Assembly: GCF_001295265.1 (NCBI RefSeq)
Contig: NZ_LJOD01000009.1
Coordinates: 62,001 to 126,000, forward strand
Direction: 5' to 3'
Origin: Chryseobacterium indologenes
Lineage (GTDB): Bacteria > Bacteroidota > Bacteroidia > Flavobacteriales > Weeksellaceae
Length of the DNA stretch: 64,000 nt
Part shown: in pieces, positions 26,455 to 36,166 of the stretch
How positions within the stretch are numbered: the stretch's first letter is position 1
How the letters are laid out: the number at the start of each line of letters is the position of its first letter
The notes under the pieces: model-generated
Databases searched by the model: none
Told to the model about the DNA's origin: nothing
Seen by the model: only the letters and a program-made list of their open reading frames with translations
Made by a program: the position numbers and the translations under genes

Positions 26455-26507
26455 ATGAATATCAAGAAAAAAGAACGAAACTGTTTCTGTTCCGTTCTTC
26501 TTTATAT

Positions 26508-27890
26508 TTAGATTAAACTTTTAATTTTTGCAATGATAGCATCTCCTAACTGATCTGCCTCTTCCTGAGATTTTGCTTCTGTGTAAATCCTGATAATAGG
26601 CTCTGTATTTGATTTTCTAAGGTGAACCCAGTTATTTTCAAAGTCTATTTTCACTCCGTCCACTGTAGAAACTTCTTCATTTTCATATTCTTTCTCCATT
26701 TTGGAAAGGATCTCATCTACATTGATTTCCGGAGTAAGCTCTATTTTCTTTTTGCCCATGAAATAGCCTGGATATCCTGCTCTCAGTTCCGAAACAGTTT
26801 TATTTTCTTTTGCCAGATGGGTTAAAAATAAGGCTACTCCTACCAAAGAATCTCTTCCGTAGTGAAGATCAGGGTAAATAATACCTCCGTTTCCTTCACC
26901 TCCGATTACTGCATTTTTCTCTTTCATTAAAGTCACTACATTAACTTCTCCCACTGCACTTGCAAAGTATTCTGAATCGTGGCTTTGTGCAACATCTCTA
27001 AGTGCACGGCTTGAAGAAAGATTGGAGATCGCTGCTCCTTTTTTATGTTTCAGAAGATAATCGGCGACAGCGACCAATGTGTATTCTTCTCCGAACATCT
27101 CTCCTTTTTCATCAATCAATGCCAGTCTGTCTACATCCGGATCCACTACAATTCCAAGGTCTGCATTTTCTTTTTTAACCAGGTCACAGATGTCTCCCAA
27201 ATGTTCTTTCAAAGGCTCAGGATTGTGGGGAAAATGTCCTGTCGGTTCACAGTATAATTTGATGGTTTCGCAGCCTAATTTATCCAGTAACATAGGAATG
27301 GCGATTCCTCCTGTAGAGTTTACAGCATCCAGAACCACTTTAAAGTTTTTCGCCTTAATGGCTTCTGCGTCTACCATTGGAAGATCAAGGATCTGCTGGA
27401 TGTGAATATCAAAAGCATCGTCTCTGGTTTCATATTTTCCTAAATCATCCACCTCTGCATAATTGAAATCTTCACTTTCTGCCAGCGCAAGAACTTCTGC
27501 TCCGTTTTCACCACTGATGAATTCTCCTTTATCGTTCAGAAGCTTAAGGGCATTCCATTGTTTAGGGTTGTGGGAAGCTGTTAGAATAATTCCTCCGTCT
27601 GCTTTCAGTTCCGGCACCATAATTTCTACAGTAGGCGTTGTGGAAAGCCCCAGATCCACCACATTGATTCCCAGCCCCTGTAATGTAGCAGTAACCAAAG
27701 AGGACACCATCTGGCCTGAAATTCTGGCATCTCTTCCGATGATAAGGGTTAAATCTTTTTTATTTTTATTATTCTGAAGCCAGGTTCCGAATGCAGAAGC
27801 GAATTTTACGACATCCAAAGGAGTCAGGTTATCATTCACTTTTCCGCCGATCGTTCCTCTGATTCCTGAAATAGATTTTATTAATGACAT
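26508..27890 (-). CDS. glmM: Phosphoglucosamine mutase
   Basis: Converts glucosamine-6-phosphate to glucosamine-1-phosphate for UDP-GlcNAc, peptidoglycan and LPS synthesis. The active phosphoserine lies in TASHNPKQWNALK (about residue 103), the metal loop in DPDVDRL (about 250), the sugar loop in GGEGNGG and the phosphate-binding end in RKSNTEPIIRIY. The 460-residue length is standard for the Bacteroidota form. A -7 box TATCTTTG at 27947-27954 precedes a leader of about 50 nt. Confidence 0.95.
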   Translation of the reverse strand: MSLIKSISGIRGTIGGKVNDNLTPLDVVKFASAFGTWLQNNKNKKDLTLIIGRDARISGQMVSSLVTATLQGLGINVVDLGLSTTPTVEIMVPELKADGGIILTASHNPKQWNALKLLNDKGEFISGENGAEVLALAESEDFNYAEVDDLGKYETRDDAFDIHIQQILDLPMVDAEAIKAKNFKVVLDAVNSTGGIAIPMLLDKLGCETIKLYCEPTGHFPHNPEPLKEHLGDICDLVKKENADLGIVVDPDVDRLALIDEKGEMFGEEYTLVAVADYLLKHKKGAAISNLSSSRALRDVAQSHDSEYFASAVGEVNVVTLMKEKNAVIGGEGNGGIIYPDLHYGRDSLVGVALFLTHLAKENKTVSELRAGYPGYFMGKKKIELTPEINVDEILSKMEKEYENEEVSTVDGVKIDFENNWVHLRKSNTEPIIRIYTEAKSQEEADQLGDAIIAKIKSLI

Positions 27891-27946
27891 TCTGCTTGAT
27901 TATTTTTAATTGTTATTGTGTTTATTTTTTCCTGAACAAAGATACT

Positions 27947-27954
27947 TAAAAAGA
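27947..27954 (-). promoter_or_regulatory. -7 box for glmM
   Basis: TATCTTTG on the minus strand matches TAnnTTTG exactly; no clear TTTG at -33. Confidence 0.5.
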
Positions 27955-27962
27955 CTTTTAAC

Positions 27963-28982
27963 TTATAAAACCGGGATCTTTTTCTGCACGGCGTCATAGG
28001 TATTCTTTACAGCCCTTGGCGGTGCAAAACGATAGCCTATGTACAAAAGTCCGTACATGGAGTTGCTCTGTACCGTCTGGTTTTCTTTTTCTTCATAAGC
28101 CTGTGCATTGATATTGAACTTACCCCCAAACAAAAACCGGTCCGTATTATAACCTATATGTAGTCCTGTTGAAAATCTAACGGTCATATATTGGGTATTT
28201 TCTTTTGTAAAGGTTCCGTCTCTCTCATAGCTGCGGCTGTTGGAAAACATCCCGCCAAGACCGAATGAAACATGAGGGGAAACGTTTACTTTTTTACTGA
28301 TGATCCAGTTATAGAAGTACCCCATGCTCGCCCCAATGTTATATTGGTATTCTTTGGATTTCTGCCCATCTATAATATCCCGGAATATGGAAAGATCATA
28401 ATCTACAATCGGTACCCAGCTTCCCTTGCTCACGCTCTGCCATTCCCCTTGGGTATAAGTGCTTTTCAGGGAAAAATCTTTCTTAAGAACATAGGCTGTA
28501 GACCCTCCGAAACTCTGAACCCTGAGATCGGGGAATTTCAGATAGGGATCTCTTCCTTCCTGCCATCCCGGATACAGGTCTTTCATATTATCTATGTAGA
28601 ATCCTTTTACATTTTTATAATAAACAGTCTGAATAAACCTTTTCGGGAAAAATCGGAACCTTATATCAGTATAGGAACTTCTTCCTTTCACATCATCATC
28701 GCTGTTTCCTGGAAGAAAGTTGGGTGTAAAGGAAAGGGTGGCACTTATGATCCTGTAATCCAGAGATAAAGAGGCTCTGGTTTTGTTATTGATTGAAAGA
28801 GAAGTCTCTTTTGCCTGTTCATCAGGTCCTTCAGTAAAAATATACTTTTCAATATTAGTATCAAAGTTCACCCGGACCATTACCTGGTCCGCATATGATT
28901 TAATAGTGGTAGTATCAGTCTGGGCATCCGCCAATATTACTGATAAAGAAAAAAGGAATGCAGATACTGCTTTTAAATTCAA
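27963..28982 (-). CDS. DUF4421-type outer-membrane beta-barrel protein
   Basis: Exported protein of 339 residues. Signal peptide (about 1-20, ending ADAQ) then a beta-strand-rich body with aromatic-ended strands (RASLSLDYRIISATLSFTP, YTDIRFRFFPKRFIQTVYY) and a final GLLYIGYRFAPP strand, as in DUF4421 proteins. Probably integrates in the outer membrane. The only workable start is a TTG at 28982: an in-frame stop lies upstream and the next ATG is past the signal peptide. Function unknown. Confidence 0.82.
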   Translation of the reverse strand: MNLKAVSAFLFSLSVILADAQTDTTTIKSYADQVMVRVNFDTNIEKYIFTEGPDEQAKETSLSINNKTRASLSLDYRIISATLSFTPNFLPGNSDDDVKGRSSYTDIRFRFFPKRFIQTVYYKNVKGFYIDNMKDLYPGWQEGRDPYLKFPDLRVQSFGGSTAYVLKKDFSLKSTYTQGEWQSVSKGSWVPIVDYDLSIFRDIIDGQKSKEYQYNIGASMGYFYNWIISKKVNVSPHVSFGLGGMFSNSRSYERDGTFTKENTQYMTVRFSTGLHIGYNTDRFLFGGKFNINAQAYEEKENQTVQSNSMYGLLYIGYRFAPPRAVKNTYDAVQKKIPVL

Positions 28983-29051
28983 AATTGAAACGGTTTTTAG
29001 TTTAAAGACCGAAAATTACTACATTTTTTTCAATTTGAATTTAAAATCATG

Positions 29052-29204
29052 TTAAGAGCAGCCACAATCCTTGTCGCAGTTTGTCCTCTTGGAGCTGAAT
29101 TTTTTCGGTGCGAAGTTTTTCCTGAGCACCTTAAATAAGGAATAACAGGCAAACGCAACGATTAATGCAACGAGTATGTACTGAAAGATTAATGAAGTGT
29201 CCAT
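29052..29204 (-). CDS. Small FeoB-associated Cys-rich membrane protein
   Basis: A 50-residue protein starting at the ATG at 29204, which shares one base with the feoB stop (TAATG). One transmembrane helix (about residues 7-25) and a basic tail ending NCDKDCGCS follow. Small Cys-ended proteins at this place are recurrent in Bacteroidota feo operons and are named FeoB-associated Cys-rich proteins; they may help FeoB assembly or bind Fe-S. A longer frame to 29330 exists but would overlap feoB by over 120 bp. Confidence 0.8.
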   Translation of the reverse strand: MDTSLIFQYILVALIVAFACYSLFKVLRKNFAPKKFSSKRTNCDKDCGCS

Positions 29205-31237
29205 TATTTTAAAATCTGGTATATTATCATTGACACAAAATATGCCAAACCTGTCATCATCGCCACCTGAAAGCCAGTCCATTTCCAGCTTTTGGTTTCT
29301 CTGTAGACCGCTGCAAGTGTAGAAACACACTGCATTGCAAATGCATAAAATAAAAGTACAGAAACGCCTGTAGCAAAGCTGAATACTTTCTCTCCGTTTG
29401 GTTTTACGTCTCTTCTCATTTTATCAATCACTTTCACTTCAGGAGCATCATCTTCAAGGCTGTAGAGGGTAGACATCGTTCCTACAAAAACTTCTCTTGC
29501 TACAAAACTTGTTAAAATTCCTACGCCCATTTTCCAGTCGTAGCCCAGGGGCTCTATAAGGGGTTCAATACTTTTCCCCATTTTTGCCAGGTAAGAATGA
29601 TCCAGCTCAACGTTTGTTGCCACCATTTCATCAGGGGTTTGTTTCGGTCCGAAATAACTCAGGAACCAGATAATGATACTGACAATGAAAATAATTTTTC
29701 CGGCTCCTGTAATAAAGTCCCATACTTTTCCCAGAACCATTTTAAAGTCGTATCCGAAAAGTGGCTTTTTATAGGCAGGAAGATCCATCACAAGATAAGT
29801 TTTACCTTTATTTTTAATAAACCTGTTAAGAATTGCCGCAGAAAATAATGCTACAAAAAATCCTAAGAGATACATTCCCATCAATACAAGGGCTTTATAT
29901 TTGATTCCCAGGAATGTTCCTTCTGAAATAATCAACCCGATGATAATGCTGTACACCGGAAGTCTTGCGGAACAGGTCATGAAAGGGGTCACCAGAATGG
30001 TAAGCAGCCTTTCTTTTACGTTTTCAATATTTCTGGTAGAAATCACTGCAGGAATGGCGCAGGCTGTCCCTGAAACCAAGGGTACAATACTTTTCCCGTT
30101 CAGTCCGAAAGGACGCAGAAGGCGGTCCATAAGGAATACTACTCTGGCCATATATCCGGAATCTTCCAGCAGGTAAAGGAAATATAAAAGGATACCGATT
30201 TGCGGGGCAAAAACAACAATTCCGCCAATCCCTGGAATAATTCCGTTTGAAATGAGTGAATTAATAGGCCCTTCCGGCAGATGCTCGCCTGTGAAGGCAG
30301 AGAGCCATGAGAATAAATCATCAATCCAGTTCATTGGATATTCTGCCAGGAAGAACACACTCTGGAAAATAAGCAGAAGAATTCCAAGAAAAACTACATA
30401 TCCCCAGAATTTATGAACGAGTATTTTATCTAATTTTTCTGTCAGCAGCTCTTTGAACTGAGTTTTTTTAGAGATGACATTTGCCAGGATCTTATCCACA
30501 TTCTGGTATCTTCTTACCGTTTCCTGGACCTGCAGCCTTTTAGGAACGAGACTTTTAGCATCTGCTTCGTTCATCAGATCCTTCACAGAATCTATCTTTC
30601 CCAGGTCGGTTCCCGAGGACAGGCTTATCCAGGCTTTATATTCATTATCAAGACCTTTGTGAGCTGCAATTTTCTGAATAAAACCTTTATGTTCGGCAGG
30701 AGTTTCAAAAGAGGCTTTTTCTGTTCTGGCAAAATCATTTTTCAAAACAGCTTCTTTGATTTCATCTATTCCCAGCTGTTCTTTTGCATTGGTCTGAATA
30801 ATTTTACTGCCTAAGGCTTCTGAAAATTTCTGAATATCAATTGTAATCCCCCTTCTTTCCGCCTGGTCAATCTGGTTGACCACCAGGATTATAGGAACAC
30901 CCAGGTCCTGGATCTGCTGAAATAAAAGCAATCCTCTTTTTAAGCTTAATGCTTCAAGTATATAGATGACCCCGGTATAATTTTCCTGCTCATCTATTAA
31001 AAATTTGGAAAAAATGGCTTCGTCTTCGGAGCTTGGATATATACTATATGAACCCGGCAGGTCAACTACCTCAACCTCTTCGTTCTTATAGGTATAGTTC
31101 CCGGAATGGCTTGCCACGGTAACCCCTGCATAATTTCCGGTTTTTTGTTTTTTATTGCAAAGTGCATTGAAAACCGTAGACTTTCCTACATTGGGGTTTC
31201 CTACTAAAAGTACCTGTTTTTTCTTGTTTGCCTGCAT
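29204..31237 (-). CDS. feoB: Ferrous iron transporter FeoB
   Basis: Main Fe(II) permease of 677 residues. The cytosolic G domain has G1 GNPNVGKST (about 12-20), G3 DLPGSY (about 60), G4 NQID and a guanine-nucleotide dissociation inhibitor domain. The C-terminal membrane part (about 280-677) has gate motifs with conserved cysteines, including SGTACAIPAV and TPFMTCSARLPVY. It overlaps feoA and the small Cys-rich gene by one base each, an obvious single operon. Iron-dependent control is suggested by the palindrome at the operon promoter. Confidence 0.96.
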   Translation of the reverse strand: MQANKKKQVLLVGNPNVGKSTVFNALCNKKQKTGNYAGVTVASHSGNYTYKNEEVEVVDLPGSYSIYPSSEDEAIFSKFLIDEQENYTGVIYILEALSLKRGLLLFQQIQDLGVPIILVVNQIDQAERRGITIDIQKFSEALGSKIIQTNAKEQLGIDEIKEAVLKNDFARTEKASFETPAEHKGFIQKIAAHKGLDNEYKAWISLSSGTDLGKIDSVKDLMNEADAKSLVPKRLQVQETVRRYQNVDKILANVISKKTQFKELLTEKLDKILVHKFWGYVVFLGILLLIFQSVFFLAEYPMNWIDDLFSWLSAFTGEHLPEGPINSLISNGIIPGIGGIVVFAPQIGILLYFLYLLEDSGYMARVVFLMDRLLRPFGLNGKSIVPLVSGTACAIPAVISTRNIENVKERLLTILVTPFMTCSARLPVYSIIIGLIISEGTFLGIKYKALVLMGMYLLGFFVALFSAAILNRFIKNKGKTYLVMDLPAYKKPLFGYDFKMVLGKVWDFITGAGKIIFIVSIIIWFLSYFGPKQTPDEMVATNVELDHSYLAKMGKSIEPLIEPLGYDWKMGVGILTSFVAREVFVGTMSTLYSLEDDAPEVKVIDKMRRDVKPNGEKVFSFATGVSVLLFYAFAMQCVSTLAAVYRETKSWKWTGFQVAMMTGLAYFVSMIIYQILK

Positions 31238-31515
31238 TAATTCAATTCTTCAACAATGATATACTCTCCTTCTTCCTCACGAAGGGCGATACGGCTTTTT
31301 TCTTCTCCAAATTCTACATACATAGGACCATTAAACGGAGCCTGATACAATATCCTGAAAACGGTTTCCGGAAGAAGCCCCATTTCAATGATCTTGTTGG
31401 GCATTTTTAGGTGATCATTATCATAACCCAATATCTTCCCTTGCTTATTTTTAGGGAATCCGCTTAATTTATGTAAATCCTTCTCTTTCAAAGCCTGAAA
31501 TTTTAGTACCTGCAA
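31237..31515 (-). CDS. feoA: FeoA-domain protein
   Basis: SH3-like FeoA regulator of FeoB. KQGKILGYDNDH, then IIEMGLLPETVFRILYQAP match the family. No ATG is available: TTG codons at 31515 and 31491 are the candidates. The one at 31515 lies inside the -7 box TATATTTG, so if that promoter is used the protein begins at 31491 (84 residues). Overlaps feoB by one base. Confidence 0.85.
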   Translation of the reverse strand: MQVLKFQALKEKDLHKLSGFPKNKQGKILGYDNDHLKMPNKIIEMGLLPETVFRILYQAPFNGPMYVEFGEEKSRIALREEEGEYIIVEELN

Positions 31516-31547
31516 ATATACGTTATTTAAATTTAATCTAAATAACG
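31513..31547 (-). promoter_or_regulatory. feoAB promoter with overlapping palindromic operator
   Basis: A -7 box TATATTTG (31513-31520) and a TTTA 18 bp upstream. The interval carries ATTTA-ATC-TAAAT (31531-31543) inside a larger inverted repeat CGTTATTTA / TAAATAACG (31521-31547). The palindrome covers the -33 region, as expected for a repressor site. A near-identical 13-mer occurs at 36586-36598. Confidence 0.6.
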
Positions 31548-31562
31548 AGAAGCCATGAAAGA

Positions 31563-31598
31563 AATCAACCCAAATACATTGCTGTATCTGGGTTGATT
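31563..31598 (-). terminator. Strong hairpin after the GLPGLI gene
   Basis: Inverted repeat AATCAACCCAAATACA / TGTATCTGGGTTGATT with a 4-base loop and one mismatch. It lies 41 bp past the stop of the gene ending at 31639; the T run after it is weak. Confidence 0.6.
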
Positions 31599-31638
31599 CA
31601 AAATATAATTTAGTTGATATGAATGCTTATTCTGAAGC

Positions 31639-32562
31639 CTATTTTTCTACCTTTTCAACATTCCCCACACTTAATTTTGTGTATGACGATTCGATAGGGT
31701 TATCATTGGCGTTGTAAAAGTCTTTATACTGTTTTTCCTGTTTTTTCATCATGTCTCCAACTGTTCCGTCCATACCGGGAATTGTTTTGGAAAGCATTTC
31801 CTGCGTCATCATGGGGCGTACAGTTGCAAAAGGGTCCTTTTTGAAATCGCTGAATGTTTTCTCAAATTTTTCTCTTGATAACTCTCTTACTTTTCCACCT
31901 GTAGCCTGGGCAAATGTTTCGATGTATGAAAACTCTGTATAATCTTTTACTTTTTTATTTCCCTGCAGTACCCATGAATAGTTTTTCTGATCGTCTTCTA
32001 TCTTTACAATAAGTCCCGGAAGCCCCCAGAACTTATAGGGTCCGTCCTGGAAAGGAATATCTGTACTGAACCATGCGATCCATTTTCTTCCGCCAAATTC
32101 AGTGGTTGCTTTTTGAGCATTGTATTCTCCAATTTTCTGCTTATCATTAAGAATTTTCCAGTTAAACTTCAGGTCCTCATTATACCCTATATTACTCGGA
32201 ATAAACCCATTGGCTATTTTATCTGTATACTGAATTTTCATTCCCGGATAAAATTTATATACCCTGGCTGAAATTTTTGGGGTCTTAATTGATTTTGAAA
32301 GATCTTTCATTACCCCTGCCTTCTGCATGGCTTCAAATTCTACCTTCATTATAGAATCCTGTGCTATTATAGTGTAGTCCTGGTAAACAGATCTGTTTTT
32401 ATCTGTAATATCCAGTACCGTAATTACCTTATCCAGCTTTGCAGAATCTTTTTTAGGTTTAAAAGTCAGTTCATAAAAGAATCTGTTGGCTGTTTCTTTA
32501 GATTCCTGGGCTCCTGCAAATGCAAAGAGAGCAATTAAGAATACTGAAAATAGCTTTTTCAT
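31639..32562 (-). CDS. GLPGLI-family exported protein
   Basis: Bacteroidota-specific secreted protein of about 307 residues. The signal peptide ends FAGAQ; the diagnostic GLPGLI sequence follows IPFQDGPYKFW at about residue 180, preceded by GRKWIAWFSTDIPF. The family has no established function; members are exported and often neighbour transport or redox genes. I start at the ATG at 32562 (MKKLFSVF) rather than a TTG at 32580. Confidence 0.92.
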   Translation of the reverse strand: MKKLFSVFLIALFAFAGAQESKETANRFFYELTFKPKKDSAKLDKVITVLDITDKNRSVYQDYTIIAQDSIMKVEFEAMQKAGVMKDLSKSIKTPKISARVYKFYPGMKIQYTDKIANGFIPSNIGYNEDLKFNWKILNDKQKIGEYNAQKATTEFGGRKWIAWFSTDIPFQDGPYKFWGLPGLIVKIEDDQKNYSWVLQGNKKVKDYTEFSYIETFAQATGGKVRELSREKFEKTFSDFKKDPFATVRPMMTQEMLSKTIPGMDGTVGDMMKKQEKQYKDFYNANDNPIESSYTKLSVGNVEKVEK

Positions 32563-32855
32563 TGTTGTGGCGTTTATCAATTAGTGCTCAAATGTTGAAA
32601 TATGTTACAATTTTTTTTGATTTTTTTATTTCAATTTATTTTATTCAACTGATTATCAGAAACATTAAAATAAAATATTGTTTTATATCACGGTTTTAAA
32701 ATTGAGGGGTAAAATTAGAGGTATGCTGAGATCTGGAGGGAAAGAAAGTTTTATTATGTTTAGTCCAAGCAGAAGGCTTCATCAAAATTATGATTCCGTT
32801 AAAACATTTCAGCGGGAAAAGCTTTATCTTTAATGGGCTTAAAAAACAAAATATT

Positions 32856-33353
32856 ATGGATACTTTATCACAACTAAGAGACGAGCTTGAAGCCGAGTAC
32901 CACACCACCAGGAAATTTACAGAAGCTTACCCTGACGGGAAAAACGACTATGCTCCACATGAGAAAAGCATGAAAATGATGCATCTTGCCACCCATATTG
33001 CCGAAATTTTTGGATGGCCGGATACCATTCTGAAAACTTCCGAGCTGGATTTTGCGAATGGTGATTTCCAGCCAAAGCATCTCGCTGGCAGGGAGGATCT
33101 CCTCAACACTCTTGATGAAAACTTTAAATCCGGAAAGAAGGCTCTAGAAAATGCTAAAGAAGATGACCTTAACGATACCTGGGCATTGAAAAATAACGGT
33201 CAGGAACTGGCCAAATGGACGAAATACAACGCTATCCGGCATGCCCTGAACCAGATTACCCATCACCGTGCTCAGCTGGGCGTTTACTACAGGCTGAATG
33301 ATATTCCGCTTCCGGGAAGTTATGGCCCATCAGCAGACCATCCGAGTTTTTAG
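32856..33353 (+). CDS. DinB-family protein
   Basis: Four-helix-bundle protein of 165 residues. Metal-ligand-like histidines occur at HLATHIAEIFGW (about residue 47) and RHALNQITHHRAQLGVYYR (about 135-140), the latter being the hallmark HxxxH pair of DinB/YfiT proteins. Members act in thiol transfer or stress responses; substrate unknown. The start is the ATG at 32856 (MDTLSQLRDE); a longer frame to 32790 lacks support. Confidence 0.9.
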   Translation: MDTLSQLRDELEAEYHTTRKFTEAYPDGKNDYAPHEKSMKMMHLATHIAEIFGWPDTILKTSELDFANGDFQPKHLAGREDLLNTLDENFKSGKKALENAKEDDLNDTWALKNNGQELAKWTKYNAIRHALNQITHHRAQLGVYYRLNDIPLPGSYGPSADHPSF

Positions 33354-33380
33354 AAACAATATTGATCACTGATATAACAG

Positions 33381-33411
33381 AAAAGAGACCGTCTTTCGGA
33401 CAGTCTCTTTT
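33381..33411. terminator. Bidirectional terminator
   Basis: AAAAGAGAC / GTCTCTTTT with inner GTC / GAC pairing, flanked by A and T runs, between the convergent DinB and receptor genes. Confidence 0.85.
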
Positions 33412-33415
33412 TTAT

Positions 33416-36166
33416 TTATTTAAAGTTGAATTTTACGCTGAGCATTACCTGGCTTGGGCGGAGCTGAACTCTGGTGTATGACACACTGTTTGAAACCTGG
33501 TTGATATTATACGTTTCGAATACTCTTCTGTTGGCGATATTCATCCATTTCAGTTCGAAATCTATTTTCTTTTTAGACCATGAGAACTGGTAAGAAAGGT
33601 CATAAAATGCATTGTTATATTTTTTCTCACCGTCTCCTGTATTCACCTGATCCCAATTGAATCCGATGGTATGGTTTTCTATCGGATAGAAATACGCTGC
33701 AAGATTATGATTAAAGCCTTCATTCACTCCTAATCTTCCACCCTGGGCATTTAAACCTACGTTATCCTGTTTATTTCTGGAAAAGCTAAGGTTATAGTCT
33801 ATGCTCATCCAGTTGAAATAGGTATTGTTAAATTTAAGGCCGTATGTCTGTGTATTGTTCTTACTCAGATACTGTGTATCATCAAGGAATGCATCTGCTT
33901 TTGATAAAGTATTGCTATAGTTTACCGACATATTGGTTTTGAATTTCGGGAAGTATTTTCCAATTTCAGCACCAAATCTGTTGCTTTTCGCATGATTTTC
34001 CTGCTCTTTATATCTTGTTAAGGTGAAACCTGTATTAGTATCCAGGAATGGGGATGCAAGAAGGTTCCTTTTGCTGTCACTCAAAGCATAGCTTACATTA
34101 AAGAATAAATTATTCAGCGGGTTTCTGTATTCAATTCTTGATCCTGCACTTTTTGACGTGGTTTGTGGAATTGGGTTATTCGGATCCATTACATTAAATC
34201 CACCCGGGCTTAATAGAGTATATCCGGCATAAGCTGTTTTAACATCACCGAAATTATTACTAATGTTACCGTTTAGACTGGCTTTGAAGAAAGAAGCAAA
34301 CGAGTATTGTACAAAAGCATTGGGAGTGAAAGTTGTTTTATTCAGAGATTTATGAACATTTCTAAGATCATCCTCAGCTTTAATGGTATTAAAGTTTACT
34401 GGAAGATTGGCAAATAAAAGCCATGATTCAGATTTATAATTGATTCCTAAAGATCCCGAAGGATTAAATTCTGTAAATCTCAGATTATTTTCATACTCCG
34501 GACCATCAAAGGTTGGTGCAATATCTCCCGGAATTGCCGGATTAGGAATTGCGGTTCCCATGAAGTCTGTATTCAGTTTTTTGGAAGAGAAATCGAGGGC
34601 TACCTGTGGTGTGAACGTCCATCCTTTTTTGGTAAAGCTGATATTGGCAGAATGAGAAGTTTCTAATGTTTTAAGCCTCGTGCTCTGAAGTACTGATGTA
34701 CCCGGAGCAAAAATGATGGGTTTGATTGAGTCTACAACCGGGTTTCTATATAACACCTGAAGATAATTAGCAGGAGAAACCTCCAATGTCTGTCTGTCAT
34801 CCTGATAACTGATATAGGACTTGAAGTTAATCATTTTTTCTTTCCACGGAATAATGGTACTTAAAGAGTTCTGAAATGAAGAGGTAGGCGATTCTACTGC
34901 CTGATTTCCAAGTCTTCCCACTCTGGTTGCTACAGCACGGTCACCATTCCAGAACTGGCTGAAGCTGGTTGTATTTTTAAAGAAGCCCTTCTTGGCATTT
35001 TTTGTAAAGATAAGTTCTCCTTTCAGTTTATCTGTATAGAAATTATTTCTGGTGCTGGTAACTACCGTTGACATCGGGCTGTTGTCTCTCGGGCTGAATA
35101 CTTCTTCTGTGATATCCTCCCTTTCAACGGCGTTATTGGTATAATTGGTATTCGCTTTCAGTTCCCACTCTTTCTTTTTATCGATATTGGTGAGATAGTT
35201 GGCGGAAAGATAGTGTACACTGTTCATCAGATATCTTTTTACCGGAAGATTCGGGGTGCTGGCATTTTCCACATTCAGCCAGTCGTTCTGGGATGCGTTG
35301 ATTCTTCTTCCTTCCCAGGAACTTCCGAATGCGAGGATGTTTCCTTCATTTTCAACCTGCTCCCCCATGTTATTGGTTTTATAATTGACTACCCACTGGC
35401 TTTTCTGTCCGAAAAACATTGGGGTAAGCTTTACATTCCAAAGCCATGGGTCTCCGAAACCCGAGCCTACTTCTCCTCTTCCCGTCATGGTTACGGACTT
35501 TTTCAGTTTGATGTTGATGGCTGCCTGATCGGAAGGTACTTTATCCTGAAGGATCTTTACCGGCTGATGGTTTTCAAGGACTTCCACTTTCTGTACGGCG
35601 TCTTTTGGCAGGGAGTTGTTGATGGTTCCGTAGCCTCCTTCCATCAGATCTTTTCCGTTAACATAGAATTTATTGATGGCATTTCCCTGGTAAAGAATAG
35701 TTCCGTCTTTATTAACTTCAATCCCCGGAATTTTCTTCATTACATCGGCAAGCGTTCTGTCATTTTGATTACTGAAAGCTTTAAGATCATAAGCAATGGT
35801 ATCTCCACGCGCAGTGATCATTCTGGTTTTCAGCTGTACTTCTTTTATTTCTGTAGCTTCAGACTGCATTTTGAAGTTCTGGGTCTGATCGCTGTTGCTG
35901 ATCTGCTTAATGAGCGATTTCTGGTTGAATGCCTTTACCTTAAGGTCTACATTAGATTCTGAAGAAGTAAATGTTACCTTGTATTCTCCTTTAGAGTTGG
36001 TAATCCCATATGCCAGAATAGCATCTTTACCGGGTTCCTCTACGGTAACACTGGCGCTGGGAATAGCCGTTCCATCCTCATCAGTAATCTTTCCTGAAAC
36101 CGTTTTCTGTGCCATGGCAAGCACTGTAAAGAAAAGCATCAGAAATAAAGAAATCTTTCTTTTCAT
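33416..36166 (-). CDS. TonB-linked outer-membrane beta-barrel protein
   Basis: A 916-residue outer-membrane protein. Signal peptide (about 1-19), a carboxypeptidase-regulatory-like domain (about 20-95, KTVSGKITDEDGTAIPSASV), a plug-like region (about 115-215, DVMKKIPGIEVNKDGTILYQ and INKFYVNGKDLM) and a large beta barrel ending in the canonical aromatic VMLSVKFNFK. It matches the Bacteroidota 'outer membrane beta-barrel family' rather than classical TonB receptors, having no clear TonB box. The substrate is unknown. Its 523-bp upstream region is shared with the JmjC/cupin gene. Confidence 0.92.
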   Translation of the reverse strand: MKRKISLFLMLFFTVLAMAQKTVSGKITDEDGTAIPSASVTVEEPGKDAILAYGITNSKGEYKVTFTSSESNVDLKVKAFNQKSLIKQISNSDQTQNFKMQSEATEIKEVQLKTRMITARGDTIAYDLKAFSNQNDRTLADVMKKIPGIEVNKDGTILYQGNAINKFYVNGKDLMEGGYGTINNSLPKDAVQKVEVLENHQPVKILQDKVPSDQAAINIKLKKSVTMTGRGEVGSGFGDPWLWNVKLTPMFFGQKSQWVVNYKTNNMGEQVENEGNILAFGSSWEGRRINASQNDWLNVENASTPNLPVKRYLMNSVHYLSANYLTNIDKKKEWELKANTNYTNNAVEREDITEEVFSPRDNSPMSTVVTSTRNNFYTDKLKGELIFTKNAKKGFFKNTTSFSQFWNGDRAVATRVGRLGNQAVESPTSSFQNSLSTIIPWKEKMINFKSYISYQDDRQTLEVSPANYLQVLYRNPVVDSIKPIIFAPGTSVLQSTRLKTLETSHSANISFTKKGWTFTPQVALDFSSKKLNTDFMGTAIPNPAIPGDIAPTFDGPEYENNLRFTEFNPSGSLGINYKSESWLLFANLPVNFNTIKAEDDLRNVHKSLNKTTFTPNAFVQYSFASFFKASLNGNISNNFGDVKTAYAGYTLLSPGGFNVMDPNNPIPQTTSKSAGSRIEYRNPLNNLFFNVSYALSDSKRNLLASPFLDTNTGFTLTRYKEQENHAKSNRFGAEIGKYFPKFKTNMSVNYSNTLSKADAFLDDTQYLSKNNTQTYGLKFNNTYFNWMSIDYNLSFSRNKQDNVGLNAQGGRLGVNEGFNHNLAAYFYPIENHTIGFNWDQVNTGDGEKKYNNAFYDLSYQFSWSKKKIDFELKWMNIANRRVFETYNINQVSNSVSYTRVQLRPSQVMLSVKFNFK

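Noticed and set aside
29052-29330. Longer 92-residue version of the FeoB-associated protein
   Set aside because: The extra N-terminal part overlaps feoB for 126 bp in another frame; the ATG at 29204 gives a compact family-like protein.
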